The translations under genes were made by a program, and so were the position numbers. A stretch of DNA of 64,000 bases from Abiotrophia sp938010525 (GTDB lineage: Bacteria > Bacillota > Bacilli > Lactobacillales > Aerococcaceae), in contig NZ_CALLVK010000022.1 of assembly GCF_938010525.1 (NCBI RefSeq), forward strand, positions 1 to 64,000. Reading direction: 5' to 3'. Position 1 is the stretch's first letter; every line of letters starts with the position of its first letter. A model generated the notes under the pieces. The model did not search any database, had not been told where the DNA came from, and was given only the letters and a program-made list of their open reading frames with translations. Below are positions 34,657 through 43,002 of the stretch, piece by piece.

Positions 34657-35694
34657 TTAGATGGTAATACGATAGTTTTCTGGGTCAATCCAGCCCAGAC
34701 GGGTGACGAAGAGGTAGTCGCTAGCAAAGCCCAAAACAATTGGGGCCACGACGAAGAGCAAGACCGTTACAAGGCCATTCCCGGCTGTCCAACCCACGAT
34801 ATTGAGGTGGTTGACGGGACCTACTAAACCACTGAGGCCAAAGCCAGCTGATAGCGGCGTCCCCTGAATATAGAAGACGGAGGCTAAGAACCCCATAATA
34901 CCCGCATTGAGGCAGATTGGCAACAAGAGTTTAGGATGGCTGATAATGTTAGGCATGGATAGCTTAGGCGAGCCAATGAAGTGGGCGATACAGGTCCCTA
35001 GGGAGTTAACCCGACGACCCGCAATGGCCAAGGCGAAACCACAGGCTACAATCCCTAGGTTGGCCGCCCCTGAACCGACGCCCGCCAAGGAAATGGCAAT
35101 CCCGATGCCGACTGAAGAAATAGGCGATACAATAATCAGGGCAAAAATAATCGCCAGACAGATACAGAGAGTGGTCTGCTCTAAGGTCAAGAGATGGGCG
35201 ATAAATTCCCCAATCTTACCGGTAATGAGGATAAAGTATGGATAGAGCACACGGCCCAGGCCACCCGCCACAATGACGGTTAAGGTTGGAATGACCAGAA
35301 TAGCGTAAGCCCCCACCAGTGGGCGCAAGAATTGAATGACCGCTACTGCCAATCCGGCCGTCACACACATGGTGATAATGTCCCCCGTCCCCTTAAGCTG
35401 CAGGCCAGACTCTAGGAATTGAAGGGAACCACCTGCCAACATGGTGGTCATGCCGACCGTAATGGTCTCTAGGGGATTGAAGGCGAAACGAATGGCAACC
35501 GCCACCCCGATCGCAAAGCCAACAAAAGTATTGGTGGCACTGACAATCTGGGTCATGAAGGCCAAGGCAGGGAAACTTGGCGTTAAGGCCTTGAAGAGTT
35601 CTCCTAGGAGAGCCCCGGGAATCAAGGCAGCGATGACCCCTAGGGCGGAGCCATTTAAGACATTCATTAGGAATGATTTGAAGGATTTCATCAT
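34657..35694 (-). CDS. PTS_EIIC_2-type membrane permease
   Basis: A 345-residue integral membrane protein with about ten membrane segments. The glycine-rich LNGSALGVIAALIPGALLGELFKAL and NTFVGFAIGVAVAIRFAFNPLETITVG match the EIIC-like family of unknown-substrate permeases (PTS_EIIC_2). No EIIA or EIIB domain or gene is nearby, so it may not be a PTS transporter at all. Co-transcription with panE suggests a pantoate- or pantothenate-related substrate, which is a guess. Confidence 0.75.
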   Translation of the reverse strand: MMKSFKSFLMNVLNGSALGVIAALIPGALLGELFKALTPSFPALAFMTQIVSATNTFVGFAIGVAVAIRFAFNPLETITVGMTTMLAGGSLQFLESGLQLKGTGDIITMCVTAGLAVAVIQFLRPLVGAYAILVIPTLTVIVAGGLGRVLYPYFILITGKIGEFIAHLLTLEQTTLCICLAIIFALIIVSPISSVGIGIAISLAGVGSGAANLGIVACGFALAIAGRRVNSLGTCIAHFIGSPKLSMPNIISHPKLLLPICLNAGIMGFLASVFYIQGTPLSAGFGLSGLVGPVNHLNIVGWTAGNGLVTVLLFVVAPIVLGFASDYLFVTRLGWIDPENYRITI

Positions 35695-35788
35695 AGGATT
35701 TCCTCGCTTTCATCAAGTTTACAAGTACTAGTATACCCTAAGCAAGACCACAAAAAAAGAGGCAGGTGCCATAAACCCGTTCAGACAG

Positions 35789-35822
35789 AAAAATAAGCTA
35801 GGACCTGAAGGTCCTAGCTTAA
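35789..35822 (-). terminator. Terminator after yidD
   Basis: Minus-strand TAAGCTAGGACC / GGTCCTAGCTTA hairpin followed by TTTTT. Confidence 0.85.
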
Positions 35823-35832
35823 TCGCTTATTG

Positions 35833-36126
35833 TTACTGATGGTGGTGACAACAACCCTTGGGATGGGGCTTGGGACTACCATCTGCTAGGGTTGAGCGTC
35901 TTAAGGTAAAGTAGTCCGGCACCGGGTCCTTCCCCCCTGCCACAAAGGGATGGCAGCGACTTATCCGCGCCAAGCCCATGATGAGGCCTTTGAAGGCGCC
36001 ATGTTTTTCAATGGCATGGATAGTATAGGTGGAACAGGTCGGACTATAACGGCAACTAGGCGGGAAGAGTGGCGATAGGGCCAACTGATAGAAGCGCACT
36101 AGCTTAATGAAGAGCCAACGAAACAT
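35833..36126 (-). CDS. yidD: Membrane protein insertion efficiency factor YidD
   Basis: A 97-residue small protein recognisable by FYQLALSPLFPPSCRYSPTCSTYTIHAIEKHGAFKG and GLARISRCHPF. It aids YidC-dependent membrane insertion. The start is ATG 36126 after AGAAGGGG; an upstream in-frame ATG at 36177 lies inside the preceding gene. The C-terminal tail KGCCHHHQ is a possible metal-binding extension. It is 4 bp downstream of the TVP38-family gene. Confidence 0.93.
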   Translation of the reverse strand: MFRWLFIKLVRFYQLALSPLFPPSCRYSPTCSTYTIHAIEKHGAFKGLIMGLARISRCHPFVAGGKDPVPDYFTLRRSTLADGSPKPHPKGCCHHHQ

Positions 36127-36130
36127 CCTA

Positions 36131-36745
36131 TCACCCCTTCTGGAGGAAGGTCCGGAAGAGCCACTGAATGATCTCACTGGACAGGAAGGTGAAGAAGAAG
36201 AGGGAAGCTGGCCGGTAGAGCAGCACCATCTTGACGAATTCTTTGAAGGTGATGTTGGACATACCGGTAATCATACAGAAGATATCGTCCGGGAAGATGG
36301 GCGCCACGAAGCCGATTTTAAGCAGGCGACGGAAGCCCGGGCCATCATTCATTTTGGCGATGTAGTGGTCGTACTGCTTGTCTGACAAGAAGGCCTTGAT
36401 GAAACTGGAGCCAAAGCGCTTGCCGAGGAAAAAGTTAATGCAGGAACCGATGACCATACCCGTACAATTGAGCAGGAAGCCGCCAAAGTGACCGTAGATG
36501 ACGTCGCCGATGACATTGTGTAGGCCCCCGGGAATAATGGGATAGATTGTCTGGGAAATTTGTAATAAGAGGAAGAGTAAGGGACCGAATATCCCCATAC
36601 TTTTAAGCAGTTCTCCAAAGCCCCCGCCTTCCTTAAAATAAGGCGAACTGGCAATAAAGACTGAGCCCGTAACGGTCAGAATCAAACCTACTACGGTGAG
36701 AATTTGAATCAGTTTCCGTTTTTTCTCGAGCGATAGCTTGCTCAT
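36131..36745 (-). CDS. TVP38/TMEM64 (VTT domain) membrane protein
   Basis: A 204-residue protein of the DedA-like VTT/SNARE-associated superfamily: membrane segments around 12-30, 45-70, 78-110 and 145-175, and GGLHNVIGDVIYGHFGGFLLNCTGMVIGSCINFFLGKRFG and FVAPIFPDDIFCMITGMSN in the central domain. VTT proteins are proposed lipid scramblases or transporters. It starts at ATG 36745 after AGGAG behind a consensus-like promoter. Confidence 0.88.
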   Translation of the reverse strand: MSKLSLEKKRKLIQILTVVGLILTVTGSVFIASSPYFKEGGGFGELLKSMGIFGPLLFLLLQISQTIYPIIPGGLHNVIGDVIYGHFGGFLLNCTGMVIGSCINFFLGKRFGSSFIKAFLSDKQYDHYIAKMNDGPGFRRLLKIGFVAPIFPDDIFCMITGMSNITFKEFVKMVLLYRPASLFFFTFLSSEIIQWLFRTFLQKG

Positions 36746-36806
36746 AGCGTCTACTCCTTTAAGTCATGTCTCACGGTTGTCCCTTGGACAGACCGTCAAC
36801 AAGTCT

Positions 36807-36835
36807 ACTATACACTAAAAATCTTATTATGTCAG
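36807..36835 (-). promoter_or_regulatory. Promoter of the TVP38-yidD operon
   Basis: Minus-strand CTGACA (36830-36835), 17 bp, TATAGT (36807-36812). Confidence 0.65.
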
Positions 36836-36887
36836 TAATGTTAACTCTTTTTTAGGATTTGATGTCAAAGTACTGACTCCCCTAAAC

Positions 36888-36922
36888 AAAAAGTAGCCAG
36901 AACTAACGACGCTCTGGCTACT
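36888..36922 (-). terminator. Terminator after pepQ
   Basis: Minus-strand GTAGCCAGA / TCTGGCTAC hairpin followed by TTTTTG. Confidence 0.75.
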
Positions 36923-36928
36923 CGACTA

Positions 36929-38023
36929 TTAGAATTTCAAGTGTGGTTCTACCACAATCAGATCCTTGCTGACCTGGTTGAGGACTTGGCAACCGGTCTC
37001 TGTCACCAAGACTAAGTCTTCAATCCGCACCCCTACCTTACCTGGCAGGTAGATACCTGGCTCGATGGAGAAGATTTGGCCGACTTGGGCCTGAGCTTGG
37101 TTGAACTCGGAAACGTCCCCTGCTTCGTGGACTTCTCGTCCGATGAAGTGGCCGGTCCGGTGGGTGAAGTATTCCCCGTAGCCAGCCTCCTCAATGACCT
37201 GGCGCGCCGCCCGGTCAATGCTGGCCAAGGTCACACCTGGCCGGACTGCCTTAATGGCCGCTTCTTGGGCCTGACGCACGGTCTCATAGACCCGCCGAGA
37301 CTCCTCATCCGGCTCCCCGTAGAAGACGGTCCGGGTCATATCAGAACAGTAGCCCTTGTAGGTAGAGCCGATATCAATCACCACTGAATCACCTGGTTGA
37401 GGGCGGTCGTCATTGGTTTCGTGGTGGGGATCCGCCCCATTGGCTCCGTAAGCAATAATGGGTTCAAAGGAGAAGCCTTGGCAGCCCAAACGCTGATAGA
37501 TACCAGCCAATTCGCTGACCATTTCAGATTCTGGTAAGCCATCCGCCACTAAGTTAATCAGGGCTAGGGTTGCCTGATCATTAAGGGCAGACGCCTCTCG
37601 CATGATTTCTTGCTCCTCAGGTGACTTGATGGCCCGCAGGTCATCTACCAAATAAGCAGCATTCACCGGCTGCAAATCTTGGCGGGCCGCCATCAGATCC
37701 AAGAGAAAATGACTTGGCCAAACCTTATCAATCCCCGTTTTACCGGGCACCAGACTTTGGGCCAACCAGCTGATGACTGGCTCCCCATCACGGTAGGTCA
37801 CAATCTCTAAGTCGTGTGCTAAGTCGCTAGCCTGTGGGAAGAGTTGGTTGAGATAGAGTTGATGACGACCGTCAGCTGCCACCTTGAGCAGTAAGAGCCG
37901 CTCTCCCGGCTGGGTCTCATAGCCAATCAAATAAGCAATACTTGACGGGTCAGTCACTAATTGTTGGGCAATCCCCGCCGCCTTGATCCCCTGAACTAGG
38001 GCTTCTAATCGTTCAGTTTGCAT
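36929..38023 (-). CDS. pepQ: Xaa-Pro peptidase (M24 family)
   Basis: A 364-residue cytoplasmic metallopeptidase that splits dipeptides or peptides with Pro in the second position. The N-terminal creatinase-like domain (about 1-125) precedes the M24 catalytic pita-bread fold: metal ligands in VIDIGSTYKGYCSDMTRT, HRTGHFIGREVHEAG and SIEPGIYLPGKVGVRIEDLV. The start is ATG 38023 (MQTERLEALV) after GGGAGC. Monocistronic, with an extended -10 TGCTATAAT at about 38054-38059. Confidence 0.94.
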   Translation of the reverse strand: MQTERLEALVQGIKAAGIAQQLVTDPSSIAYLIGYETQPGERLLLLKVAADGRHQLYLNQLFPQASDLAHDLEIVTYRDGEPVISWLAQSLVPGKTGIDKVWPSHFLLDLMAARQDLQPVNAAYLVDDLRAIKSPEEQEIMREASALNDQATLALINLVADGLPESEMVSELAGIYQRLGCQGFSFEPIIAYGANGADPHHETNDDRPQPGDSVVIDIGSTYKGYCSDMTRTVFYGEPDEESRRVYETVRQAQEAAIKAVRPGVTLASIDRAARQVIEEAGYGEYFTHRTGHFIGREVHEAGDVSEFNQAQAQVGQIFSIEPGIYLPGKVGVRIEDLVLVTETGCQVLNQVSKDLIVVEPHLKF

Positions 38024-38053
38024 GTATACGCGCTCCCTTCTTCTTTCCCTTCT

Positions 38054-38059
38054 ATTATA
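38054..38059 (-). promoter_or_regulatory. pepQ promoter, extended -10
   Basis: Minus-strand TGTGCTATAAT. A possible -35 TTGGGT lies 18 bp upstream. Confidence 0.5.
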
Positions 38060-38095
38060 GCACAGGGATTTGCTGTGACCCAAGACAAAGCCATA

Positions 38096-38123
38096 AGAAA
38101 AGGCTGGGAACTCGTCCCAGCCT
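38096..38123 (-). terminator. Terminator of the thi operon, after the amidase
   Basis: Minus-strand AGGCTGGGA / TCCCAGCCT hairpin followed by TTTTCTT. Confidence 0.85.
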
Positions 38124-38132
38124 CGGTGCTGT

Positions 38133-39626
38133 CTATTCGATAATTTCTGTCTCTAGGACACCTGCTGCTTCAAAGGCAGCCGCCAACTGGCAGAGGACCC
38201 GTTCCTGGCCTTTGCCGGCCCAAAGCTGGACACCCAGCGGTAGGCCTTCTGACGATTTACCCAGCGGCAACATGATGGCCGGTTGACCAGCCAGGTTCTG
38301 GAGGAAGGTCCAAGGCGTGTAAGCCCAACTATCCTGCCAACGCTCCATAATGAGGTCGGTGCGAGCTTCTTTGGCTAAGCCCTCCTGATTCAAGAGGCGC
38401 TGAGCCATCTCCGCTGAAGCCGCAAAACTCCCATGCAGGGGCGCCGGCCCATTGGTCCCAGGCGTCAAAAGTAAATCATAGTCCTGGAAGAAATTCTCCA
38501 TTTCAGCCGCTAGCTGATCCCAACGACCCAGCAGCTGGCTGTAATCGGCAGCATCCCAAGGCAAGCCGGCCTGGTAGATGCCCCAGGTCATTGGCTCCAT
38601 ATCGTCTGGCGTCAAGGCGCGACCCAGACTAGCCTCAAATCCTCGCATCATGGCAACCGTCTCAACTGCATTCATGGTGGTATAATCACGCGCCGCCGCA
38701 ATGACATCCACTGGGAAGTCAACTGGGACGAGCTCATGACCCATGCCTACCAATCGTTCTACCGTCTGGCGCAACAAGTTGGCCACATCTAAGCGAACTT
38801 GAGGTGTTAGGGGCGAATCCAGCAGATAGGCGATTCTAAGCGGACGCTGAGGCAAGGTCAGGGGCCCAGGACTTAAGCGCGGCACCATGTAAGGTGCGGC
38901 CCACTGTTCCACCTGCAGCCCCTCCAATAAGGTCCAGGTATCCCGTACCGACTTGGTCAAAGCAAAATGTACCGATGCCCCCTGCCAGCCCCGGTAGCCA
39001 TCGGGGCCAACTGGCACCCGGCCACGGGAAGGCTTGAGGCCAATCAGACCACAGAAGCTGGCAGGAATCCGGATAGAACCCCCACCGTCACTGGCTGTGA
39101 CGATTGGCACCATGCCAGCCTTGAGCGCAGCCGCCGCCCCACCACTGGACCCGCCCGCATTGCGGCTTAGATCCCCAGGATAGCTGACTGCCCCGGTAAA
39201 CTGGGCATCGCTAATATTCTTAAAGCCAAATTCCGGCACATTGGTCCGGCCTACCACGATAAAGCCCAAAGCCTGGATGCGTTCTACGAAATAAGAAGTC
39301 TGGTTAGCCACATAGTCCGCCATAAGCTGGGCCCCCGCATAAGAAGGCTCACCAGCTTGGAGCTGGCCCAAGTCCTTGAGCAGAATAGGCACCCCAAAGA
39401 AGGCAGGCAATTCCTGACGTTCTGACTCTGACAGTTGACGCCAGAGTTGGTCATGAGCCTGAGCTTGGGCCCGCGCACTGTCGGCTTGGACATGGGCAAC
39501 CGCATGTAGGCTAGGATTGAGGGCCTGGATATTGTCTAGGGCCCAGTCCACCAATTGGCTGGCCGTCAAACGACCGGCCTTGACTTCTTGCGCGTAGTAA
39601 GTCGCATCTTGCTTAAATAAGGGCAT
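38133..39626 (-). CDS. Amidase signature family protein in a TPP-riboswitch operon
   Basis: A 497-residue amidase-signature hydrolase. The Ser-cisSer-Lys triad is recognisable: Lys84 in FGVPILLKDLG, Ser160 in AGGSSGGAAAAL and Ser184 in ASDGGGSIRIPAS. Its ATG overlaps the end of thiZ by 14 bp, so it is translated with the thiamine-precursor transporter under the TPP riboswitch. I infer a role in salvage of imported thiamine or pyrimidine breakdown products, replacing the YlmB-type deformylase seen elsewhere. This is not shown by the sequence, and generic amide hydrolysis is the safe description. Confidence 0.87.
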   Translation of the reverse strand: MPLFKQDATYYAQEVKAGRLTASQLVDWALDNIQALNPSLHAVAHVQADSARAQAQAHDQLWRQLSESERQELPAFFGVPILLKDLGQLQAGEPSYAGAQLMADYVANQTSYFVERIQALGFIVVGRTNVPEFGFKNISDAQFTGAVSYPGDLSRNAGGSSGGAAAALKAGMVPIVTASDGGGSIRIPASFCGLIGLKPSRGRVPVGPDGYRGWQGASVHFALTKSVRDTWTLLEGLQVEQWAAPYMVPRLSPGPLTLPQRPLRIAYLLDSPLTPQVRLDVANLLRQTVERLVGMGHELVPVDFPVDVIAAARDYTTMNAVETVAMMRGFEASLGRALTPDDMEPMTWGIYQAGLPWDAADYSQLLGRWDQLAAEMENFFQDYDLLLTPGTNGPAPLHGSFAASAEMAQRLLNQEGLAKEARTDLIMERWQDSWAYTPWTFLQNLAGQPAIMLPLGKSSEGLPLGVQLWAGKGQERVLCQLAAAFEAAGVLETEIIE

Positions 39627-40368
39627 CTTCTGGCAGCACTCCTTTGGCTAAATCATCGAGTAGTTGGCGCTTGTAATGAAGAAATTCTGGACTAAAGCCA
39701 ATGGCTTCAAAGTCCGACTTATCCAGTTGAATATCGTGGACAGCTTGCAGGGTCCCTGGCTTGCCGCCCATAACGTAGACCTTGTCAGCCAAGATCAGGG
39801 CTTCATCCACATCGTGGGTGATGAGCAAAGTCGACCATCCCATCTGCTGCTTGTAGTGGAGGAACCACTGATGTAGCTGGCGCCGGGTCACCGCATCCAA
39901 GGCACCAAAGGCCTCATCCAAGAGGACCCATTGGCGCTTGAAGCAGGCCGTCCGTAGGAAGGCTGCCCGCTGGCGCATGCCCCCTGACAGGGACTTAGGA
40001 TAGTGATTGGCCCAAGTCGCTAGCTTGAATTCTTCCAGTAGCTGCTTGGCCTCGGCACGGGCCTGGGACTTCTTAACCCCCGACACCACTAGGGGTAGGG
40101 CCACATTGTCCACCAAGGTCAAATGCTCGAAAAGCATGTCCTTTTGCAGCATGTAGCTGACCTGGCCGGGTTCCAGGGGCTGTCCCGCTAGGCTAATGGA
40201 GCCTGACTGGACCGGCAAGATACCCGCGATTAAATTAAAGAGGGTGGTCTTACCGACCCCGCTTCGACCCAGGATAGCCACGGTCTGGCCCGCTGCCACC
40301 TGAAGATTAACATCTTGGATGACCATTTGCTGGTCGTAGCCGTAGGCTAAATCCCGAATTTCTAGCAC
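39613..40368 (-). CDS. thiZ: Thiamine-precursor ABC transporter, ATP-binding protein
   Basis: A 251-residue ATPase of the nitrate/taurine/ThiZ group. Walker A is GRSGVGKTTLF, signature LSGGMRQRAAFLRT, Walker B VLLDEAFGALDAVTR, H-loop ITHDVDEAL. The start is GTG 40368, one base after thiY. Its assignment to HMP or thiamine-precursor transport comes from the TPP riboswitch and the NMT1-like ThiY. Confidence 0.9.
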   Translation of the reverse strand: MLEIRDLAYGYDQQMVIQDVNLQVAAGQTVAILGRSGVGKTTLFNLIAGILPVQSGSISLAGQPLEPGQVSYMLQKDMLFEHLTLVDNVALPLVVSGVKKSQARAEAKQLLEEFKLATWANHYPKSLSGGMRQRAAFLRTACFKRQWVLLDEAFGALDAVTRRQLHQWFLHYKQQMGWSTLLITHDVDEALILADKVYVMGGKPGTLQAVHDIQLDKSDFEAIGFSPEFLHYKRQLLDDLAKGVLPEDALI

Positions 40369-40369
40369 C

Positions 40370-41371
40370 TTACTCCGCTCCTAAATATTCATTGCTAAAG
40401 TATTGGCCCTTAGTTAGGTCGCTTTCGACCAGTTTGTTGTCGTAGAGCCATTGATAGAAGGCATTCCAACGCGCTGGATCGAATTGGCCCCATTTGGCAG
40501 GATCGCTAGCGTAACGCTCGCTCAACCATTTTTGGGAAGCCACGACGAAATCACGTTGGTCCTTCAATTCTGGGGCCGCTTCAATCAGAATGTCGGCCGC
40601 TTCTTCTGGATGTTCCATAGCATATTGATAGCCCTTCTTGATGGCTGCCAAGACCTTCTTGGCTTGATCTGGGTGGGCTTTGAGGTAATCATTGTTGGCA
40701 ATAATAACTGGTGAGTAGAAGTCCAATTCTGGCGCGATGTCCCGAATTTGGAAGAAGGTGGTGGACACCTTCTGGAAGCCTGCCAAAATCCCATCCCAAG
40801 CATAGTAAACCCAGGCTGCATCGAATTGGTTATTGACCAAGCCGATAATGGAGTTGTCGCCATCATTTGGCACTAGGCTAGCCTTGGAGAAGTCCCCGCC
40901 GGCCTTCTTAGTCATGTATTCCATCATCTTCAATTCAATTGGGTCATTCCAAGTGCCGTACTTGTGCCCTTCCAGACCTTTAGGATCCTTGATGCCGGCT
41001 TCTTCCTTAGCAATAATACCGGACGTGTTGTGTTCAATAATAGCCGCTACCGCCGTTACTGGCAAGCCACCCGCAAATCGCTTAGCCAAAGAATCTTGGA
41101 AGGCAATCCCGAAGGCCGCCTTACCTAGCCCCACTAATTCAGTGGTTGAGCCTTCAGGTGGACGTTTGATATCAACTTCCACGCCCACTTCCTTGAAGTA
41201 GCCCTTGGCTTGGGCGACGTAAAGCCCGGTATGATTGGTGTTAGGTACCCAGTCTAGAATCAGGTCTACCTTGTTGTCATCACTTGATTGAGCGGCTACG
41301 CTTGGTAGTGTGGTCCCAGCCAAAGATAGGCCGGCAAGCAGGGCCGCGAATTTTTTCATCCATTTTTGCAT
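40370..41371 (-). CDS. thiY: Thiamine-precursor ABC transporter substrate-binding protein (NMT1/THI5 family)
   Basis: A 333-residue binding protein. Its signal peptide (KKFAALLAGLSLAG... cleavage near VAA-QS) has no lipobox Cys. The mature part begins DLILDWVPNTNHTGLYVAQAKGYFKEVGVEV, typical of the NMT1/ThiY family that binds formylaminopyrimidine or HMP. It is the second gene of a TPP-regulated operon. Without a lipid anchor it may be released or retained by other contacts. Confidence 0.92.
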   Translation of the reverse strand: MQKWMKKFAALLAGLSLAGTTLPSVAAQSSDDNKVDLILDWVPNTNHTGLYVAQAKGYFKEVGVEVDIKRPPEGSTTELVGLGKAAFGIAFQDSLAKRFAGGLPVTAVAAIIEHNTSGIIAKEEAGIKDPKGLEGHKYGTWNDPIELKMMEYMTKKAGGDFSKASLVPNDGDNSIIGLVNNQFDAAWVYYAWDGILAGFQKVSTTFFQIRDIAPELDFYSPVIIANNDYLKAHPDQAKKVLAAIKKGYQYAMEHPEEAADILIEAAPELKDQRDFVVASQKWLSERYASDPAKWGQFDPARWNAFYQWLYDNKLVESDLTKGQYFSNEYLGAE

Positions 41372-41392
41372 GTGTGTGTCACTCCTCTAATC

Positions 41393-42172
41393 TTAGGAAA
41401 TATGGGGGGCCTTGCTTGAGCGCCAAGGCAAGGCGAGTCGTTCAATTAAGGCAACTAGGCCCATAAAAATCAAACTCAGTGCTGAAATGAGGAAAATGAC
41501 CGCGAACATCTTGTCGTAGGCGAAGGCCTTCTTGGTCTGAATCATATAGACACCCAAACCCTCGAATCCCCCTAGCCATTCCGCCACAACCGAACTCACG
41601 AAGGCGTATGAGACACTGACCTTAAGCCCGGAAAAGAAAAAATGTAGGCTGGTCGGTATCTTAACATAGCGCAAGGTCTGCCAATGACTGGCTCCCATCA
41701 TGTTCAGCAACTGCAAGGCATCCTGGTCACAATGGGCGAAGCCACTTAAGATACTCATGATAATCGGGAAAATCGTGGTTAAGACCACCAAGACAATCTT
41801 AGGCGTCATCTCATAGCCCAGGGCCAAGACCAAAATCGGGGCGATGGCCACCGTCGGCACAGTCTGAGATACGATTAAGAGTGGGTAGAGGGCCCGGTGG
41901 ACCCATTTGAAGCGGTCCATGATGACCGCCAGAATAAAGGCCAAGACAATCCCAATGCCCAGCCCGATAAAGGCCTGGATCAGGGTCACCCGACTATTGC
42001 GCCAGAGGTTAGGGGCATCTTGCCAGATAGCCGCCAGAACCGCCGACGGAGCCGGGATAATAAAACGCGGCAGCATACCCAGTCGAGCCGTCACTTCCCA
42101 CAAGGCCAGGAGTCCTAAGCCTGTCAGCCAAGCCACACTTGATTCAAACCAGCGATGCACTCTCTGTTTAAT
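41393..42172 (-). CDS. thiX: Thiamine-precursor ABC transporter permease, probable AUU start
   Basis: A 260-residue permease of the binding-protein-dependent type with about six membrane segments and the EAA-like loop MMGASHWQTLRYVKIPTSLHFF. The family N-terminus (KQRVHRWFESSVAWLTGL... ALWEVTARLGMLP) is preceded by AAAGGAG, 9 bp before an ATT codon at 42172-42170; no ATG, GTG or TTG occurs at a suitable distance. The only upstream in-frame ATG (42274) is inside the riboswitch terminator; a GTG at 42208 has no ribosome-binding site. I therefore propose ATT. Confidence 0.75.
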   Translation of the reverse strand: MKQRVHRWFESSVAWLTGLGLLALWEVTARLGMLPRFIIPAPSAVLAAIWQDAPNLWRNSRVTLIQAFIGLGIGIVLAFILAVIMDRFKWVHRALYPLLIVSQTVPTVAIAPILVLALGYEMTPKIVLVVLTTIFPIIMSILSGFAHCDQDALQLLNMMGASHWQTLRYVKIPTSLHFFFSGLKVSVSYAFVSSVVAEWLGGFEGLGVYMIQTKKAFAYDKMFAVIFLISALSLIFMGLVALIERLALPWRSSKAPHIS

Positions 42173-42228
42173 GGTTACCGTCTCCTTTCTATTGAGAATA
42201 CGTAACACCCACTTGCGTTTGGACTCGA

Positions 42229-42269
42229 TAAAAAAAGACCCATCCCAGCATGACGCGCAGGATGAGTCC
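42229..42269 (-). terminator. TPP riboswitch expression-platform terminator
   Basis: Minus-strand GACTCATCCTG / CATGCTGGGATGGGTC hairpin followed by TTTTTTT, placed directly after the TPP aptamer: a ligand-controlled premature terminator. Confidence 0.85.
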
Positions 42270-42287
42270 ATCAATCAGATTCAACTT

Positions 42288-42378
42288 GCCACATCCCTAC
42301 GTAAGTATTAACTTCATCAGGTTATGAGGGTCCGAGGCAAAGCCCCATCTCAGCCGCAGTCGCGGCTCCCCTTGTGTT
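42288..42378 (-). ncRNA. TPP riboswitch
   Basis: The conserved Thi-box elements are in order on the minus strand: AGGGGAGCC, GGCTGAGATGGG, GACCC, AACCTGATGAAGTTAATAC and CGTAGGGA. This is the thiamine pyrophosphate aptamer. With TPP bound, the following terminator should form and switch off thiXYZ-amidase. Confidence 0.97.
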
Positions 42379-42387
42379 ACCTCTATA

Positions 42388-42393
42388 TTATAT
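42388..42393 (-). promoter_or_regulatory. Promoter of the TPP-riboswitch operon
   Basis: Minus-strand TATAAT directly upstream of the aptamer, with TTGCAT as -35 at 17 bp. Confidence 0.55.
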
Positions 42394-42446
42394 GCAAGTT
42401 GATGTAAGAATGCAATTGCGGTGCTTGGGGGATGGGGGATAAAAAA

Positions 42447-42482
42447 GCGCCAAGGGTTGCTACAGGAGCGTGCCTTGGCGCT
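42447..42482 (-). terminator. Terminator at the end of the lanthipeptide operon region
   Basis: Minus-strand AGCGCCAAGG / CCTTGGCGCT hairpin followed by TTTTTT, downstream of the ABC ATPase and a gene remnant. Confidence 0.75.
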
Positions 42483-42524
42483 GATATAATCTGTTCAGTC
42501 TCCAAAAATCCGAAGTAGGCAACT

Positions 42525-42716
42525 CTATCTATCAAAGGTTACTTTGTTTCTCGAAATCTTTAGTTCTAGGTTTTTATAGTAGCGGAAATACCTAGTTCCA
42601 CCATCATGGTTAATATGCTTCCTCACTTTATCAATAATCTTCAGTTGCTTGATATCTGAAAAAAGATGTCCCACTATTGGGAAACGAGATATAAAATACT
42701 TCTTCTTGAATCGGCC
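42525..42716 (-). pseudogene. Unassigned ORF remnant
   Basis: A 63-codon open stretch, from just after a TAA at 42717-42719 to TAG at 42525-42527, without a good start or ribosome-binding site. The translation is basic and looks coding-like (for example KQLKIIDKVRKHINHDGG and RYFRYYKNLELKISRNKV), suggesting the C-terminal end of a decayed gene. I do not recognise the family. It lies between the lanthipeptide locus and the TPP operon, where remnants of an insertion are plausible. Confidence 0.35.
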
Positions 42717-42719
42717 TTA

Positions 42720-43002
42720 TCGGCCTGCCAAAGAGGCACTTATTTTTTGATAGTGAAATCTATTGGCTTAGTCTTTGCTAGTTTTTTTACCATTATAACT
42801 AAAGTAGTTTAAGGTTGCTCAGTATAATTGGATGGTTAGCTCAGTATCGACTGACACAAATTAATACGTTTTACCAACTTGGTGAATTCTATCTTCAACA
42901 CCCTTGTAGCTTGATAAAACTGCAAATTCTTTGTTTGCTATTGGAGATAGCTGTTCACCTCTTTCAAAAGTGCAGCAAATTATCACACCTATTTCTGGTG
43001 TT
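42720..43002. other. Intergenic DNA downstream of the ABC ATPase gene
   Basis: AT-rich, no convincing gene. A plus-strand open frame at 42815-43006 starts with TTG, lacks a ribosome-binding site and is antisense to the ATPase end. I see no clear repeat. Confidence 0.4.
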
